A stretch of DNA of 64,000 bases from Bog-756 sp963756515 (GCA_963756515.1 CAVWNV010000010.1:115561-179560); one strand, 5' to 3'; counted from the first letter of the stretch, positions 1 to 9,379 are shown. The notes: generated by a model not told the origin, from the letters alone. Translations and numbers: made by a program.

Positions 1-1
1 C

Positions 2-298
2 GCCGTCACCACGTTCACCGACGAGGCTGATGCCGTAAGGATCGCCAACGACACGCTGTACGGACTCGGGGCCGGCGTCTGGACCCGCAACGGCAACCTG
101 GCCTACCGCATGGGGCGTGCCGTCAAAGCCGGTCGGGTGTGGACCAACTGCTATCACCTCTATCCGGCTGGAGCCGCGTTCGGCGGCTACAAGATCTCCG
201 GTGTCGGGCGGGAGAACCATCAGATGATGCTGGAGCACTACTCCCAGACCAAGAACCTCCTGGTCAGCTACAGCACCAAACCGATGGGGTTCTTCTAG
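2..298 (+). CDS. aldehyde dehydrogenase, C-terminal part
   Basis: This is the last 98 residues of an NAD(P)-dependent aldehyde dehydrogenase whose start lies before the window. The visible part contains the family's C-terminal signature: NDTLYGLGAGVWTRN, then AGRVWTNCYH, then AAFGGYKISGVGRENH. These are the substrate-channel and oligomerisation segments; the catalytic Cys and Glu lie upstream and are not seen. The DUF779 gene follows after two bases, and a zinc alcohol dehydrogenase overlaps that one. The ALDH-DUF779 pairing is typical of acetaldehyde or small-aldehyde dehydrogenases, so this trio probably handles alcohol and aldehyde oxidation. The substrate is an inference from context. Confidence 0.9.
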   Translation, partial: AVTTFTDEADAVRIANDTLYGLGAGVWTRNGNLAYRMGRAVKAGRVWTNCYHLYPAGAAFGGYKISGVGRENHQMMLEHYSQTKNLLVSYSTKPMGFF

Positions 299-300
299 CC

Positions 301-738
301 ATGACGGCGGCCCTGGCCGGCGGTACGTCGGGGAGCCCCGGCGTCACCGCCACTCCGGCTGCCCTCGCCGCCATCGGCACCCTGGTGGGCCGGCGGGGGC
401 CCGTGATGTTCTTCCAGTCGGGGGGGTGCTGTGACGGCAGCCTGCCCATGTGCTTCGACGATGGAGAACTGGTCATCGGCGACCGCGACGTCCTCCTGGG
501 CGAGGTCGGTGGCTGTCCCTTCTACATCGACCACCGGCAGTACGAGGCATGGAAACACACGCAGCTGATCCTTGGCGTGGGAGCGGGTGAACCCGAAGGG
601 TTCTCGCTTCCGGCCGGGGAGGATCGACATTTCATCATCACATCCCGCGTGTTCGACGCCGATGAAGTGGTCGGTCCGAGTCCCGCAACATGCTCCGCCA
701 GAGAGTCAGTCCCGATGGAACCAAGGAGAAGACCATGA
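301..738 (+). CDS. DUF779 family protein
   Basis: The product is 145 residues. It matches the small DUF779 family commonly encoded beside aldehyde dehydrogenases; the recognisable core is PVMFFQSGGCCDGSLPMC with the later segment DRDVLLGEVGGCPFYID. The paired Cys residues are conserved in the family, whose biochemical role is not established. It starts two bases after the aldehyde dehydrogenase stop, and its TGA overlaps the ATG of the alcohol dehydrogenase, so the three genes form one operon. The last ~25 residues are low-complexity and less family-like. Confidence 0.8.
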   Translation: MTAALAGGTSGSPGVTATPAALAAIGTLVGRRGPVMFFQSGGCCDGSLPMCFDDGELVIGDRDVLLGEVGGCPFYIDHRQYEAWKHTQLILGVGAGEPEGFSLPAGEDRHFIITSRVFDADEVVGPSPATCSARESVPMEPRRRP

Positions 739-1748
739 GAGCAGCTGTTGTCCACTCGTTCGACCAGCCGTTGCGGGTCGAGGACGTGCCGGAGCCCGAA
801 GTCGGCCCCGGGCAGGTCGTGGTCCGGATCGAGACCTGCGGTCTCTGCCACACCGATATTCATGCCGCCCACGGCGACTGGCCCGTCAAGCCCAACCCGC
901 CCTTCATCCCCGGCCACGAAGGCGTGGGTATCGTCGAACAGGTCGGCTCAGGGGTCACCCATGTGGCGGAGGGAGATCGGGTGGCCATTCCGTGGCTGGG
1001 CTATGCGTGTGGAGCCTGCGAGTACTGTGCCTCCGGCCGTGAGACGCTCTGCCCCAATCAACAGATGACCGGCTACACCGTCAACGGGAGTTACGCCGAC
1101 TTCGCAGTGGCCAATGCCTCCTTCGTCGGGCACGTCCCTGAAGGTCTCGACCCCTTGGACGCGGCACCGTTGACCTGTGCCGGAGTCACCTCGTACAAGG
1201 CGGTCAAGGTGTCTGGCGCACGCTCCTCGGACCTCGTGGCGGTGTTCGGCATCGGCGGGCTCGGCCATCTGGCCGTCCAGTATTCGAGGATCGCCGGAGC
1301 TTCGGTGGCTGCAGTCGACCTGGTCGACTCCAAGCTGGCCTTGGCCACCGAGCTCGGAGCCGAGCACACATTCAACGCCCTGGCCGGGGACCCCGCGGAG
1401 GGGATCCAGGCGCTCGGCGGGGCTGACCAGGCGATCGCCCTGGCCGTCTCCCCGGCTGCGGTCGAGCAGGCCTACCGGAGTCTCAAGCGAGGTGGCACCC
1501 TCGTCCTGGTCGGCCTTCCGGCCGACAACTTCGTCCGGCTGCCCATATTCGAGACGGTGCTGCAGGGGATCACGGTGACCGGTTCCATCGTGGGTACCCG
1601 CGTCGACCTGGCCGAGACATTCCAACTGCATGCCGAGGGCCGCACCCGAATCGTGCGCGAGACCAGACGCCTCGACGAAGTGAACGAGGCGTTCGAGCAG
1701 ATCGAGAAGGGTGGTGTCGACGCCCGTCTGGTGTTCGACTTCCGCTGA
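735..1748 (+). CDS. adhP: zinc-dependent alcohol dehydrogenase
   Basis: This is a medium-chain, NAD-dependent alcohol dehydrogenase of 337 residues, the usual length for the AdhP type. The catalytic zinc site is seen in CGLCHTDIH near residue 36 and in GHEGVG. The structural zinc site is four Cys in CGACEYCASGRETLC, and the Rossmann nucleotide motif is GIGGLGHLAVQY. The ATG at 735 is chosen because AAGGAGA lies eight bases upstream and the start overlaps the DUF779 stop. It should interconvert primary alcohols and aldehydes, feeding the aldehyde dehydrogenase encoded upstream. The exact alcohol is unknown. Confidence 0.92.
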   Translation: MRAAVVHSFDQPLRVEDVPEPEVGPGQVVVRIETCGLCHTDIHAAHGDWPVKPNPPFIPGHEGVGIVEQVGSGVTHVAEGDRVAIPWLGYACGACEYCASGRETLCPNQQMTGYTVNGSYADFAVANASFVGHVPEGLDPLDAAPLTCAGVTSYKAVKVSGARSSDLVAVFGIGGLGHLAVQYSRIAGASVAAVDLVDSKLALATELGAEHTFNALAGDPAEGIQALGGADQAIALAVSPAAVEQAYRSLKRGGTLVLVGLPADNFVRLPIFETVLQGITVTGSIVGTRVDLAETFQLHAEGRTRIVRETRRLDEVNEAFEQIEKGGVDARLVFDFR

Positions 1749-1778
1749 GCATCGGGGAAGTGATCCATCTCCACCGCT

Positions 1779-1834
1779 GCCTGGTCGGGCGGGAGAATCT
1801 CGACCAGGCCAGCCGGTGGGCAGACGCGCCCACC
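1779..1834. terminator. two hairpins between convergent genes
   Basis: Two perfect inverted repeats sit between the alcohol dehydrogenase (plus) and the aldo/keto reductase (minus). The first is a 9-bp stem at 1779-1787 and 1801-1809 (GCCTGGTCG and its complement) with a 13-nt loop. The second is a 7-bp stem at 1815-1821 and 1828-1834 (GGTGGGC and its complement) with a 6-nt loop. There is no U-tract, as is common in GC-rich actinobacteria, so the bidirectional terminator role is inferred. Confidence 0.55.
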
Positions 1835-1845
1835 ATCGGACCACT

Positions 1846-2823
1846 TCAACGCTCGATCAACTGCATCTGCTCTTCATTGTGATGATCGCCGGCGGCGGGG
1901 GTCAGCTTGTCGAGACGGTCGAGCTGGTCGGGGCTCAGCCGGACTTCGTCGGCTGCAACGTTCTCTTCGACCCGGGACACCCGCTTCGTGCCGGGGATCG
2001 GGACGATGTCGTCGCCCTGGGCCAGCAGCCAGGCCAGTGAGACCTGTGCCGGTGTGCACCCCACTTCAGCGGCAACGGACCGGACCTCGTCGGCACTGCC
2101 CAGGTTGTGCTGGAGGTTCTCACCGGTGAAGCGCGGGTTCGACCTCCGAAAGTCGTTGTCGGCCAGGTCGTCGATGGAGCGCACCGTCCCGGTCAGGAGC
2201 CCGCGACCCAAGGGTGAGTAGGCGACGAGGCCGATACCCAGCTGCCGCAGGACGGGGAGCGACCTGGCCTCGGGGTCGCGGGTCCACAGCGAGTACTCGG
2301 TCTGTAGCGCGGTGATCGGGTGAACGGCATGGGCCCGGCGGATGGTGTCGGGACCGGCTTCGGACAGCCCGATGTGGCGGATCTTGCCTTCGGCCACCAG
2401 CTCGCCGAGCGCTCCCACGGTCTCCTCGATTGGCGTGTTCGGGTCGACCCGGTGCTGGTAGTAGAGGTCGATGTGGTCCACGTCGAGTCGCTGGAGTGAG
2501 CCTTCGAGGGCCGTACGGATGTTTGCCGGCGAGCTGTCCAGGGCGCCGGGACCAGCGCCTGCGTGGGAGACCATTCCGAACTTGGTGGCCAACACCACCT
2601 GGTCGCGGCGGCCGCTGATGGCCCGGCCGACCAGCTCCTCGTTGGCGAACGGCCCGTAGATTTCGGCGGTGTCGATCAGGGTCACGCCGAGCTCGAGGGC
2701 TCGGTGGATGGTGCGGATGGACTCGGCGTCATCCGATCCGGCCCCGGTGTAGGCGGTCGACATGCCCATGGTGCCCAGGCCGATGCGGGAGACCTCGAGG
2801 GTTCCCAGAGTGCCGTGCTTCAT
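1846..2823 (-). CDS. aldo/keto reductase
   Basis: The protein is a 325-residue NADP-dependent aldo/keto reductase of the (beta/alpha)8 barrel family. The catalytic tetrad is readable: Asp and Tyr in DTAEIYGPFANEE, Lys in VLATKFG and His in YYQHRVD. Near the C-terminus, PIPGTKRV is the cofactor 2'-phosphate loop. The ATG at 2823 follows a strong GGAGGAGG ribosome site and fits the family N-terminus (MKHGTLGTLEVSRIGLG); a longer reading frame upstream is not supported. It is divergent from the zinc-finger gene at 2930. It resembles oxidoreductases of the YajO/Tas type, and the physiological carbonyl substrate is unknown. Confidence 0.92.
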   Translation of the reverse strand: MKHGTLGTLEVSRIGLGTMGMSTAYTGAGSDDAESIRTIHRALELGVTLIDTAEIYGPFANEELVGRAISGRRDQVVLATKFGMVSHAGAGPGALDSSPANIRTALEGSLQRLDVDHIDLYYQHRVDPNTPIEETVGALGELVAEGKIRHIGLSEAGPDTIRRAHAVHPITALQTEYSLWTRDPEARSLPVLRQLGIGLVAYSPLGRGLLTGTVRSIDDLADNDFRRSNPRFTGENLQHNLGSADEVRSVAAEVGCTPAQVSLAWLLAQGDDIVPIPGTKRVSRVEENVAADEVRLSPDQLDRLDKLTPAAGDHHNEEQMQLIER

Positions 2824-2929
2824 GGTTGCCGTCCTCCTCCGGAAATCGCTCCCCTCATGAAAGCACACATGACCACCGCTACTCTCTTCCCCTACCCTGG
2901 TGAGGGGCGCGTAGCGGGAGGTGCGCAGA

Positions 2930-3277
2930 GTGACGAATTTCCTCAATCCAGAGATTCCACCGAGCGGGACCGGTTGCGTCGAATGTCTCGAGGCCGGGGG
3001 TTGGTGGCTGCACCTGCGACGGTGCGGGGAGTGCGGCCACATCGGATGTTGTGACAACTCGCCCAGCCAGCATGCAACCGGGCATGCGAACTCGTCAGGT
3101 CACCCTGTCATCCGTAGCTTCGAGCCGGGCGAGGATTGGTTCTGGAACTACCGAACCAACGAATACCTGGAAGGCCCTCGATTGGCACCCCCGCTCCATC
3201 ATCCTCTCGACCAGCCCGTGCCCGGACCGGCCGGGCGGGTGCCCGACAACTGGCAAGACCTGTTGATGGATTCGTAA
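2930..3277 (+). CDS. UBP-type zinc finger domain protein
   Basis: This 115-residue protein is largely one UBP-type zinc finger. The metal ligands are visible as CVEC, RRCGECGHIGCCD and the His-rich stretch SQHATGHANSSGHPVIRS. The C-terminal part contains DWFWNYRTNE. Bacterial stand-alone versions are common in actinobacteria, but their function is not known because bacteria lack ubiquitin. The GTG at 2930 is preferred over the GTG at 2921 because GGGAGG lies nine bases before it. It is divergent from the aldo/keto reductase with about 105 bp between. Confidence 0.8.
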   Translation: MTNFLNPEIPPSGTGCVECLEAGGWWLHLRRCGECGHIGCCDNSPSQHATGHANSSGHPVIRSFEPGEDWFWNYRTNEYLEGPRLAPPLHHPLDQPVPGPAGRVPDNWQDLLMDS

Positions 3278-3355
3278 GCGGTCACGACGCTGGCGGACCG
3301 CGGGAACCGCACGCGGCTGCGGAAGAGAAGTGGCCTCGAAGATGTTCAATTGGGC

Positions 3356-4375
3356 ATGAAGCGCATCGGATTCCTATCCTTCGGCCACTGGTCGCCTTCG
3401 CCGCACTCGCAGGCCGGCTCGGCCTCCGATGTCCTGCTGCAGTCGATCGACCTGGCGGTGGCCGCCGAGGAGCTGGGTGCGGACGGGGCGTACTTCCGGG
3501 TGCACCACTTCGCCAATCAGCTCTCCTCGCCCTTTCCTTTGCTGGCGGCAGTCGGTGCGCGGACCAGCACGATCGAGATCGGGACCGGCGTGATCGACAT
3601 GCGCTACGAGAACCCGCTCTACATGGCCGAAGATGCCGGCTCTGCTGATCTCATCTCGGGCGGTCGGCTGCAGCTCGGCATAAGCCGCGGATCGCCCGAG
3701 CAGGTCATCGATGGCTTCCGCTACTTCGGCTACACCCCGCCCGAGGGCGCCGATGCGGCCGACATGGCCCGCGAACACACGCGTGTCTTCCTCGAGGTCC
3801 TCGAGGGCGAGGGCTTCGCCGAGCCGAACCCGCGGCCGATGTTTGCCAACCCACCCGGACTGCTTCGGATCGAACCGCATTCCGATGGACTGCGCCAGCG
3901 GATCTGGTGGGGGGCCGGCACTCGGAGAACCGCCGAATGGACCGCCGAACAGGGCATGAACCTGATGAGCTCGACGCTTCTCAGCGAGGACACCGGTGTG
4001 CCCTTCCATCAGCTGCAGGCCGAACAGATCGAGCGATTCCGCAAGGCCTGGGCCAACGCCGGCCACCACCGCGAGCCCCGTGTCTCGGTGAGCCGCAGCA
4101 TATTCCCGATCGTCAGCGACCTCGACCGCATCTACTTCGGCAACGAAGGCAACTCACAGGATCAGGTCGGATTCATCGATGGCGGTAAAGCCCGCTTCGG
4201 CGGGACCTATGCGGGGGAGCCCGAGCTGCTCATCGAGCAACTGGCACGAGATGAGGCCATTGCCGCTGCTGACACTCTGCTCTTGACGATTCCCAATCAA
4301 CTCGGCGTCGACTACTGCGCCCACATCCTCGATTCGCTCCTGACCGACATCGCTCCGGAACTCGGCTGGCGCTGA
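3356..4375 (+). CDS. luciferase-like flavin/F420-dependent monooxygenase
   Basis: The 339-residue product belongs to the luciferase-like monooxygenase (LLM) family, TIM-barrel enzymes that use FMN or F420. The N-terminal strand is MKRIGFLSFGHW. Family segments include AAEELGADGAYFRVHHF, TSTIEIGTGVIDMRYENP and LISGGRLQLGISRGSPEQ. The ATG at 3356 is two codons after a TTG that is also possible. It runs toward the convergent TetR gene. Since actinobacteria often use F420 in this family, either cofactor is possible. The substrate cannot be inferred. Confidence 0.85.
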   Translation: MKRIGFLSFGHWSPSPHSQAGSASDVLLQSIDLAVAAEELGADGAYFRVHHFANQLSSPFPLLAAVGARTSTIEIGTGVIDMRYENPLYMAEDAGSADLISGGRLQLGISRGSPEQVIDGFRYFGYTPPEGADAADMAREHTRVFLEVLEGEGFAEPNPRPMFANPPGLLRIEPHSDGLRQRIWWGAGTRRTAEWTAEQGMNLMSSTLLSEDTGVPFHQLQAEQIERFRKAWANAGHHREPRVSVSRSIFPIVSDLDRIYFGNEGNSQDQVGFIDGGKARFGGTYAGEPELLIEQLARDEAIAAADTLLLTIPNQLGVDYCAHILDSLLTDIAPELGWR

Positions 4376-4468
4376 GCGGACGTAGCATCCCGCCGCGCCC
4401 ACAGGCACACCAGGTCGCCCCACCCCTTCGTGGCGCGGCCCGCGAGGCACTCGTGGCGCGCCGGTGCG

Positions 4469-5188
4469 CTAGTGGGGGAGCATCATGGCGAGGCCATCGA
4501 GGACCCGATCCAGGCCCAGGTCGAAGCTGTGCTCCAGGCGGTCGGGATCGTGTGGCGCCCGAGCATCGAATACGACGCGGGTGAGGAGCGGGTAGCGGCC
4601 GCTCTCGATCAGACTCTCAATGTAGGGGATCTGGGTTTGCATCCATTCCTGCCGGTCCATACCGGAGCGACGGATGGCCTCCTGCTCCGAGAGCTCCTCG
4701 AGGGCGCGACCACGGACGAAGGCGCCGAGTGTCTCGACCATCACGAGCATATGGTCGATCTCGAGGCCGAGTCCGTCGATAGCACCGAGCACCTGTTCGT
4801 AGCGCTGAGCCTCGTTGGGTCCGAAACTGCGCAAGCTGGCGCTTGGCCCGGCCATCCAGGGGTGGCGCAGGGTCATGGCCCGCAGGCCGTGAGCGAACGA
4901 GCGCAGGTCCTCGCGCCAGTCCCCGCGCACCTCGAACTGCAGATCGTGGCCCATCACCGAGTCGACCATCAGCTCGATCAGCTCGTCCTTGCGGGCGACG
5001 TAGCGGTAGAGCGATGTCGCTCCGACACCCAGCTCCACCGCCAGGGCTCGCATCGAGACCGCCTCGATTCCCTGCATATCGGCCAGCCCCACGGCGGCCT
5101 TGGCGATCTCCTCTCGCGAGTGCGACGGTGCGGGGCCACGCGTGGCCCGTTCGGGACGGTCCCAGATGACCCTTCGACTCGAACTCAT
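4469..5188 (-). CDS. TetR/AcrR family regulator
   Basis: A 239-residue TetR-type repressor. The N-terminal helix-turn-helix is clear: IAKAAVGLADMQGIEAVSMR followed by ALAVELGVGATSLYRYV around residues 30-70. The rest is an alpha-helical ligand-binding domain of the TetR C-terminal type. The ATG at 5188 (MSSSRRVIWDRPER) is preferred over in-frame starts further upstream, which would overlap a likely promoter region. In such families the target is usually a divergently encoded transporter; here only a short remnant of one may survive (5203-5315). Confidence 0.85.
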   Translation of the reverse strand: MSSSRRVIWDRPERATRGPAPSHSREEIAKAAVGLADMQGIEAVSMRALAVELGVGATSLYRYVARKDELIELMVDSVMGHDLQFEVRGDWREDLRSFAHGLRAMTLRHPWMAGPSASLRSFGPNEAQRYEQVLGAIDGLGLEIDHMLVMVETLGAFVRGRALEELSEQEAIRRSGMDRQEWMQTQIPYIESLIESGRYPLLTRVVFDARAPHDPDRLEHSFDLGLDRVLDGLAMMLPH

Positions 5189-5571
5189 TGCGTTCGATCG
5201 GCATCCACCAACCCAGGCCCTGGCGATCACGGCGTGGGCGTGCCTGGTGCCGCTGGCGGCCACCTTCGTGCTCCTGTTCAAGCTGCCGATGCACGCCCGC
5301 GAGCCACAGAACTGACGGGTCGTGGGAGGCGGCCAGTGGTCATCGATCGGGTGAATCAGGCCACATCGGAGTATTGCCGTCCCCCTGTCGACGAGGCACC
5401 CCCCCCGTCCTTGTGACAGCCAGGGCTATGGAGCCGGGCATAGCCACTGCGGAAAGGCCTCGGTGGATGAGGACGTTCCGGGGGGTCCAACTGCGGCGAA
5501 CCGGGCCGCCGTCGGCGCGTCTCATCTACACTCGCTCACAGGCAGCCTCACGCGGGCCACGGAGGAGTGAC
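5189..5571. other. intergenic region with possible transporter remnant
   Basis: No complete gene is seen in these ~380 bases. On the plus strand, about 5203-5315 translates to a hydrophobic segment (AITAWACLVPLAATFVLLFK) followed by LPMHAREPQN and a stop. This resembles the last transmembrane helix and basic tail of an MFS drug exporter, which would fit the divergent TetR regulator. No upstream MFS sequence remains. The rest holds no structure I recognise apart from the GGAGGAG site of the next gene. Confidence 0.3.
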
Positions 5572-6132
5572 ATGGCCAAGTTGATCTACGTGGCGAATGT
5601 GTCCCTCGACGGCTACATCGAGGACGCCAACGGCCAGTTCGAATGGACCGCACCCTCCGACGAAGTCCTCACCTTCATCACTGACATCGTGCGTCCCGTC
5701 GGTACCCACCTCTATGGACGGCGCCTGTACGAGACGATGGCCGTTTGGGAGGCCGACCCCACCCTGGCCGCCCAGTCGGAGCTCATGGCCGACTTCGCCA
5801 ACGTCTGGCAAGCGGCCGATAAGGTCGTCTACTCCACGACGTTGCCGGAGGTCTCGACCACCAACACGCGGCTCGACCGCAGCTTCGACCCCGATTCGGT
5901 CCGCGGGATGAAGGCGTCCGGGGCGAGCGATTTGACCGTCGGTGGGTCGATTCTCGCGGCGCAAGCGCTCAACGCTGGACTGGTCGATGAGTGCCAGCTC
6001 TTCGTCTATCCGGTGCTCGTCGGCGGAGGAAAACCCGCATTCCCCGGCGACGCGCACGTCCGCTTGGACCTGCTGGAGGAGCACCGGTTCGGCAATGGTG
6101 TCGTGAACCTCCGGTATCGCATCCAGAGCTGA
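5572..6132 (+). CDS. dihydrofolate reductase / RibD C-terminal family protein
   Basis: The 186-residue protein has the RibD C-terminal (DHFR-like) fold. It begins AKLIYVANVSLDGYIEDANG and contains the GTHLYGRRLYETM helix region. The signature SDLTVGGSILAAQALNAGLV is followed by DECQLFVYPVLVGGG. These stand-alone NADPH-binding proteins are widespread in actinobacteria; the reaction is generally unknown and true DHFR activity is unlikely. The ATG at 5572 has a GGAGGAG site at 5561-5567. Confidence 0.85.
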   Translation: MAKLIYVANVSLDGYIEDANGQFEWTAPSDEVLTFITDIVRPVGTHLYGRRLYETMAVWEADPTLAAQSELMADFANVWQAADKVVYSTTLPEVSTTNTRLDRSFDPDSVRGMKASGASDLTVGGSILAAQALNAGLVDECQLFVYPVLVGGGKPAFPGDAHVRLDLLEEHRFGNGVVNLRYRIQS

Positions 6133-6289
6133 CCCTCTCGCTGGACGCTAACCCGTCACCGTTGCTTCCAGTATCCCAACTGGGGGAGCGACTTAGGCGA
6201 AGAACAATCGGTCACCCACAGCGCCGCGTGCGCCTCCCGCCAAAGATGCGGGCGCTTTTCCCTCGCCACCACCACGCTACACCGGAGAG

Positions 6290-6311
6290 GGGGTCTTGCC
6301 GCAAGGACCCC
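6290..6311. promoter_or_regulatory. RAE-like palindrome upstream of rph
   Basis: A near-perfect 22-bp palindrome has arms GGGGTCTTGC and GCAAGGACCCC, centred about 105 bp upstream of the rifampin phosphotransferase start. Sequence and position match the rifamycin-associated element described upstream of rifamycin-inactivating genes in actinomycetes, which is required there for rifamycin induction. Its TTGCCG (6296-6301) could serve as a -35 with GACAAT at 6321-6326 as a -10, but the 19-bp spacing is loose and this promoter is an inference. Confidence 0.8.
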
Positions 6312-6405
6312 GGGTGTGCTGACAATGCACGCCACGGTCCGGACACGGGCGTGCGCAACAGCAGGAACAGGAGCCTCCTGAGGGGGCTCAGGGGAAGGTG
6401 GACAG

Positions 6406-9004
6406 GTGAGCGGCTACGTGCTGAGCTTCAACGAGATCAACCGGTCTCAGGTCGCGCTGGTTGGCGGTAAGGGCGCCCACCTGGGGGAGCTTTCGCGGAT
6501 CGAAGGCGTCCACGTGCCGGAAGGCTTCTGTGTGACGACGGATGCGTTCCATCGGATCATGGCCGACGCGCCGTCGATCGACCAACTGATCCATCGACTG
6601 TCGCTTCTGAACCCGGATGACCGTGTGGCGATCCGCACGGTCAGCGCGGAGATCCGCTGGACCCTCGAACGGGTCGCCATCCCCGAGGAACTGGCGGCGG
6701 CGATCATCCGGTCGGTGGCACGGATCAGCGAGCAAGCTGCCTACGCTGTCCGATCCAGCGCGACCGCCGAGGACTTGCCGACGGCTTCATTCGCCGGCCA
6801 GCAGGACACGTATCTGAACGTCTCGGGGTCGGCCGCGATCCTGCAACACGTCAGCCGGTGTTGGGCTTCCTTGTTCACCGAGCGGGCCGTGACATACCGC
6901 CTGCGGAACGGATTCGACCAACACCAGGTCGACATGGCCGTGGTCGTGCAACAGATGGTCTTCCCTCAGGCCGCGGGCATCCTGTTTACGGCCGACCCCG
7001 TCACATCCAATCGGAGGGTTGTCTCCGTGGAGGCCAGTGTCGGCCTCGGCGAGTCGTTGGTCTCCGGCCGGGTGAACCCGGATGTCTACAAGGTCCGAGA
7101 TGGCGAGATCGTGGCCAGAGCGGTGGCCACCGAACACATAGCCGTTCACGCCTCGCCGTTGGACGGGACGCGGCAAGATGCGATCGACCCGGAACGGCAG
7201 GGACAGCCGGCGCTGACGGATGTGCAGGTCGTGCGAATCGCGCAGCTGGGAAGGAAGATCGAGGCGCACTTCGGCCATCCCCAGGACATCGAATGGTGCC
7301 TGGTCGATGACGACTTCCAGATCGTCCAGAGTCGACCGATCACCACACTGTTCCCCGTTCCCGTGACCGAGGACGGTGGGAACCACGTCTTTGTCTCTGT
7401 CGGTCATGGCCAGATGATGACCGATGCCATGAAGCCCCTGGGGATCTCCATGTGGCAGCTCACAGCTCTCCCACGGATGTACGAGGCCGGCGGGAGGCTG
7501 TTCGTCGACGTCACGCCGCGCCTGGGGTCGCCAGCCGGCCGGGCAAGCCTGCTGGCCGCAATGGGGAGGGGCGATCCGCTGATCAGGGACGCGCTGGAGA
7601 CCGTCCTGGAGCGCGGCGACTTCATCCCTTCGGTCCGGGACGAAGGTTTGGTCAGTGGGCCAACTGGTGACGCCCCCGCCCCGCTCGAGACCGATCCGGC
7701 CATCGTCGTCGGGCTGATGGCGCGCACACAGGCGTCCATCGCCACACTGCGGCGCGACATAGGAACCAAGTCCGGACCGGACCTGGTCGAATTCATTCTG
7801 GCGGATGTCCAGGAGCTCAAGCGGATCCTCTTCGATCCGCAGAGCCATCAGGTATTCATGTCGGCCATGGAGGCAACGTGGTGGCTCAACGAGCAGTTGG
7901 AGGTGTGGCTGGGAGAAAAGAACGTAGCCGACACGCTCACTCAGTCCGTCCCCTACAACGTGACGTCAGAGATGGGGCTGACGCTCCTGGACGTCGCCGA
8001 CGTCATCCGGCCGCATCCGGAGGTGGTCGCTTTTCTGCGAGACGTAGAGGAGGACGATGATTTCCTGGACGGACTGCCCGAACTCCCAGGCGGCCGCGAA
8101 GCGTGGGACGCCATCCGGGCCTACCTCGACAAGTACGGCATGCGTTGCATCGGTGAGATCGACATTACGAGGCCACGTTGGAGCGAACGTCCCACGACGC
8201 TCGTGCCCTTGATCCTCGGCAATATCAAGAACTTCGAAGCGGGCGCCGGTGAGCGGCACTTCGAGCAAGGCCGGCAGGAGGCCTGGACGAAGGAGCAGGA
8301 AGTGCTGGAGCGATTGCGGGGCTTGCCCGACGGCGAGCAGAAGGCCGAGGAGACCAAGCGAAAGATCGACCGGGTACGGACCTTCATCGGGTACCGGGAG
8401 TATCCAAAGTACGGCATGGTCAGCCGCTACTTCGTCTACAAGCAGGCCTTGCTGGAAGAGGCTGAACGCCTGGTGCGGGCCGACGTACTGCGAGCGAAGG
8501 AGGACATCTTCTATCTCACGTTTCAGGAGATCGCTGCCATGGCGCGCTCGAAATTACCTGGATGAGCAGCTCGTACAGCAACGCAAGGACGCGTTCAGAT
8601 CGTTTCAAGCCCTCACTCCGCCCCGGGTGCTCACGTCGGATGGCGAGGTCGTTGCCGGGGCGTACCGACGCCATGACGTGCCTACTGGGGCGCTCGTAGG
8701 CTTACCGGTTTCCGCCGGGATCATCGAGGGAAGGGCCCGCGTCATTCTGGACATGACCGAGGCCGACCTGGAACCTGGCGACATCCTTGTGACCACGTAC
8801 ACGGACCCGAGTTGGACACCTACATTCGTCGTCATCGAAGGCCTGGTGACCGAGGTGGGTGGCCTGATGACCCACGGCGCAGTGATCGCCCGAGAGTACG
8901 GCGTACCGGCCGTGGTGGGCCTGGAGCACTGCACCCGGCTGATCCGGGATGGACAACGGATCCGGGTGAACGGAACGGACGGATATGTCGAGATCTTGCC
9001 CTAG
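6406..9004 (+). pseudogene. rph: rifampin phosphotransferase, frameshifted
   Basis: The gene encodes a PEP-synthase-like rifampin phosphotransferase, which uses ATP to phosphorylate rifamycins. The N-terminal ATP-grasp domain is clear (VGGKGAHLGELSRIEGVHVP, AYAVRSSATAEDLPTASFAG, ILFTADPVTSNRR, HPQDIEWCLVDDDFQIVQSR), followed by the rifamycin-binding region. The frame stops at 8565 after 719 residues. The His domain (GGLMTHGAVIAREYG, His codon 8873-8875) continues in the +1 frame to 9004. Total length 2599 bp is 866 codons plus one base, against ~865 codons in the family. Removing one A from the run in TCGAAATTA (about 8550) restores MARSNYLDEQL. The GTG at 6406 follows GGGGAAGG. As read, the product lacks the catalytic His domain; it is a mutation, a sequencing error or, least likely, a programmed shift. 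Confidence 0.9.
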
Positions 9005-9070
9005 GTGGACTCACGTTCTCACTGGGAGGAGATCGCTCCGGTCGTGAACAGTCGGCGCCTGTCTGGACCA

Positions 9071-9102
9071 TCGCAGACGGTTTCAGGTCGCAGACGGTTT
9101 CA
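9071..9102. repeat. 15-bp direct repeat
   Basis: TCGCAGACGGTTTCA occurs at 9071-9085 and again at 9088-9102, separated by two bases, between the convergent rph gene and the small gene ending at 9113. No function is apparent. Confidence 0.6.
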
Positions 9103-9112
9103 CTCAGCGACG

Positions 9113-9379
9113 CTATTCCTCGACGAGGATCACCAACGTCTCCGGCATAACGCCATCGTGCTCCATGGCCTCGCCGGCTGCCTCTGACTGCATGACCGAT
9201 GCAAACGCATCCATGTCAGGAACGTCCATGAGAAGCGCCACCTTTGTCGGGTCGTCCGGATTCACGAAGGTCCGGATGTTGGTGATGCCGAGCTGGCCGA
9301 AGATCTCTTGGCGCTTGGGCGAGTTCAGCCAGCGGTCCTTCCCTCTCGAGATTTCGTGGTGACCGATGATCGTCGGCAT
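9113..9379 (-). CDS. small hypothetical protein (ABM-like fold suspected)
   Basis: An 88-residue protein starting MPTIIGHHEISRGKDRWL. It contains ITNIRTFVNPDDPTKVALLM and ends MPETLVILVEE. The alternating short strands and helices, and the phrase on DPTKVALLMDVPDMDAF, resemble small dimeric alpha/beta-barrel proteins, but I cannot assign a family. The ATG at 9379 is supported by AAGGAGA upstream. The next minus-strand gene (9483-9770) lies about 100 bp upstream and also encodes a small soluble protein, so the two could be co-transcribed. Confidence 0.7.
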   Translation of the reverse strand: MPTIIGHHEISRGKDRWLNSPKRQEIFGQLGITNIRTFVNPDDPTKVALLMDVPDMDAFASVMQSEAAGEAMEHDGVMPETLVILVEE

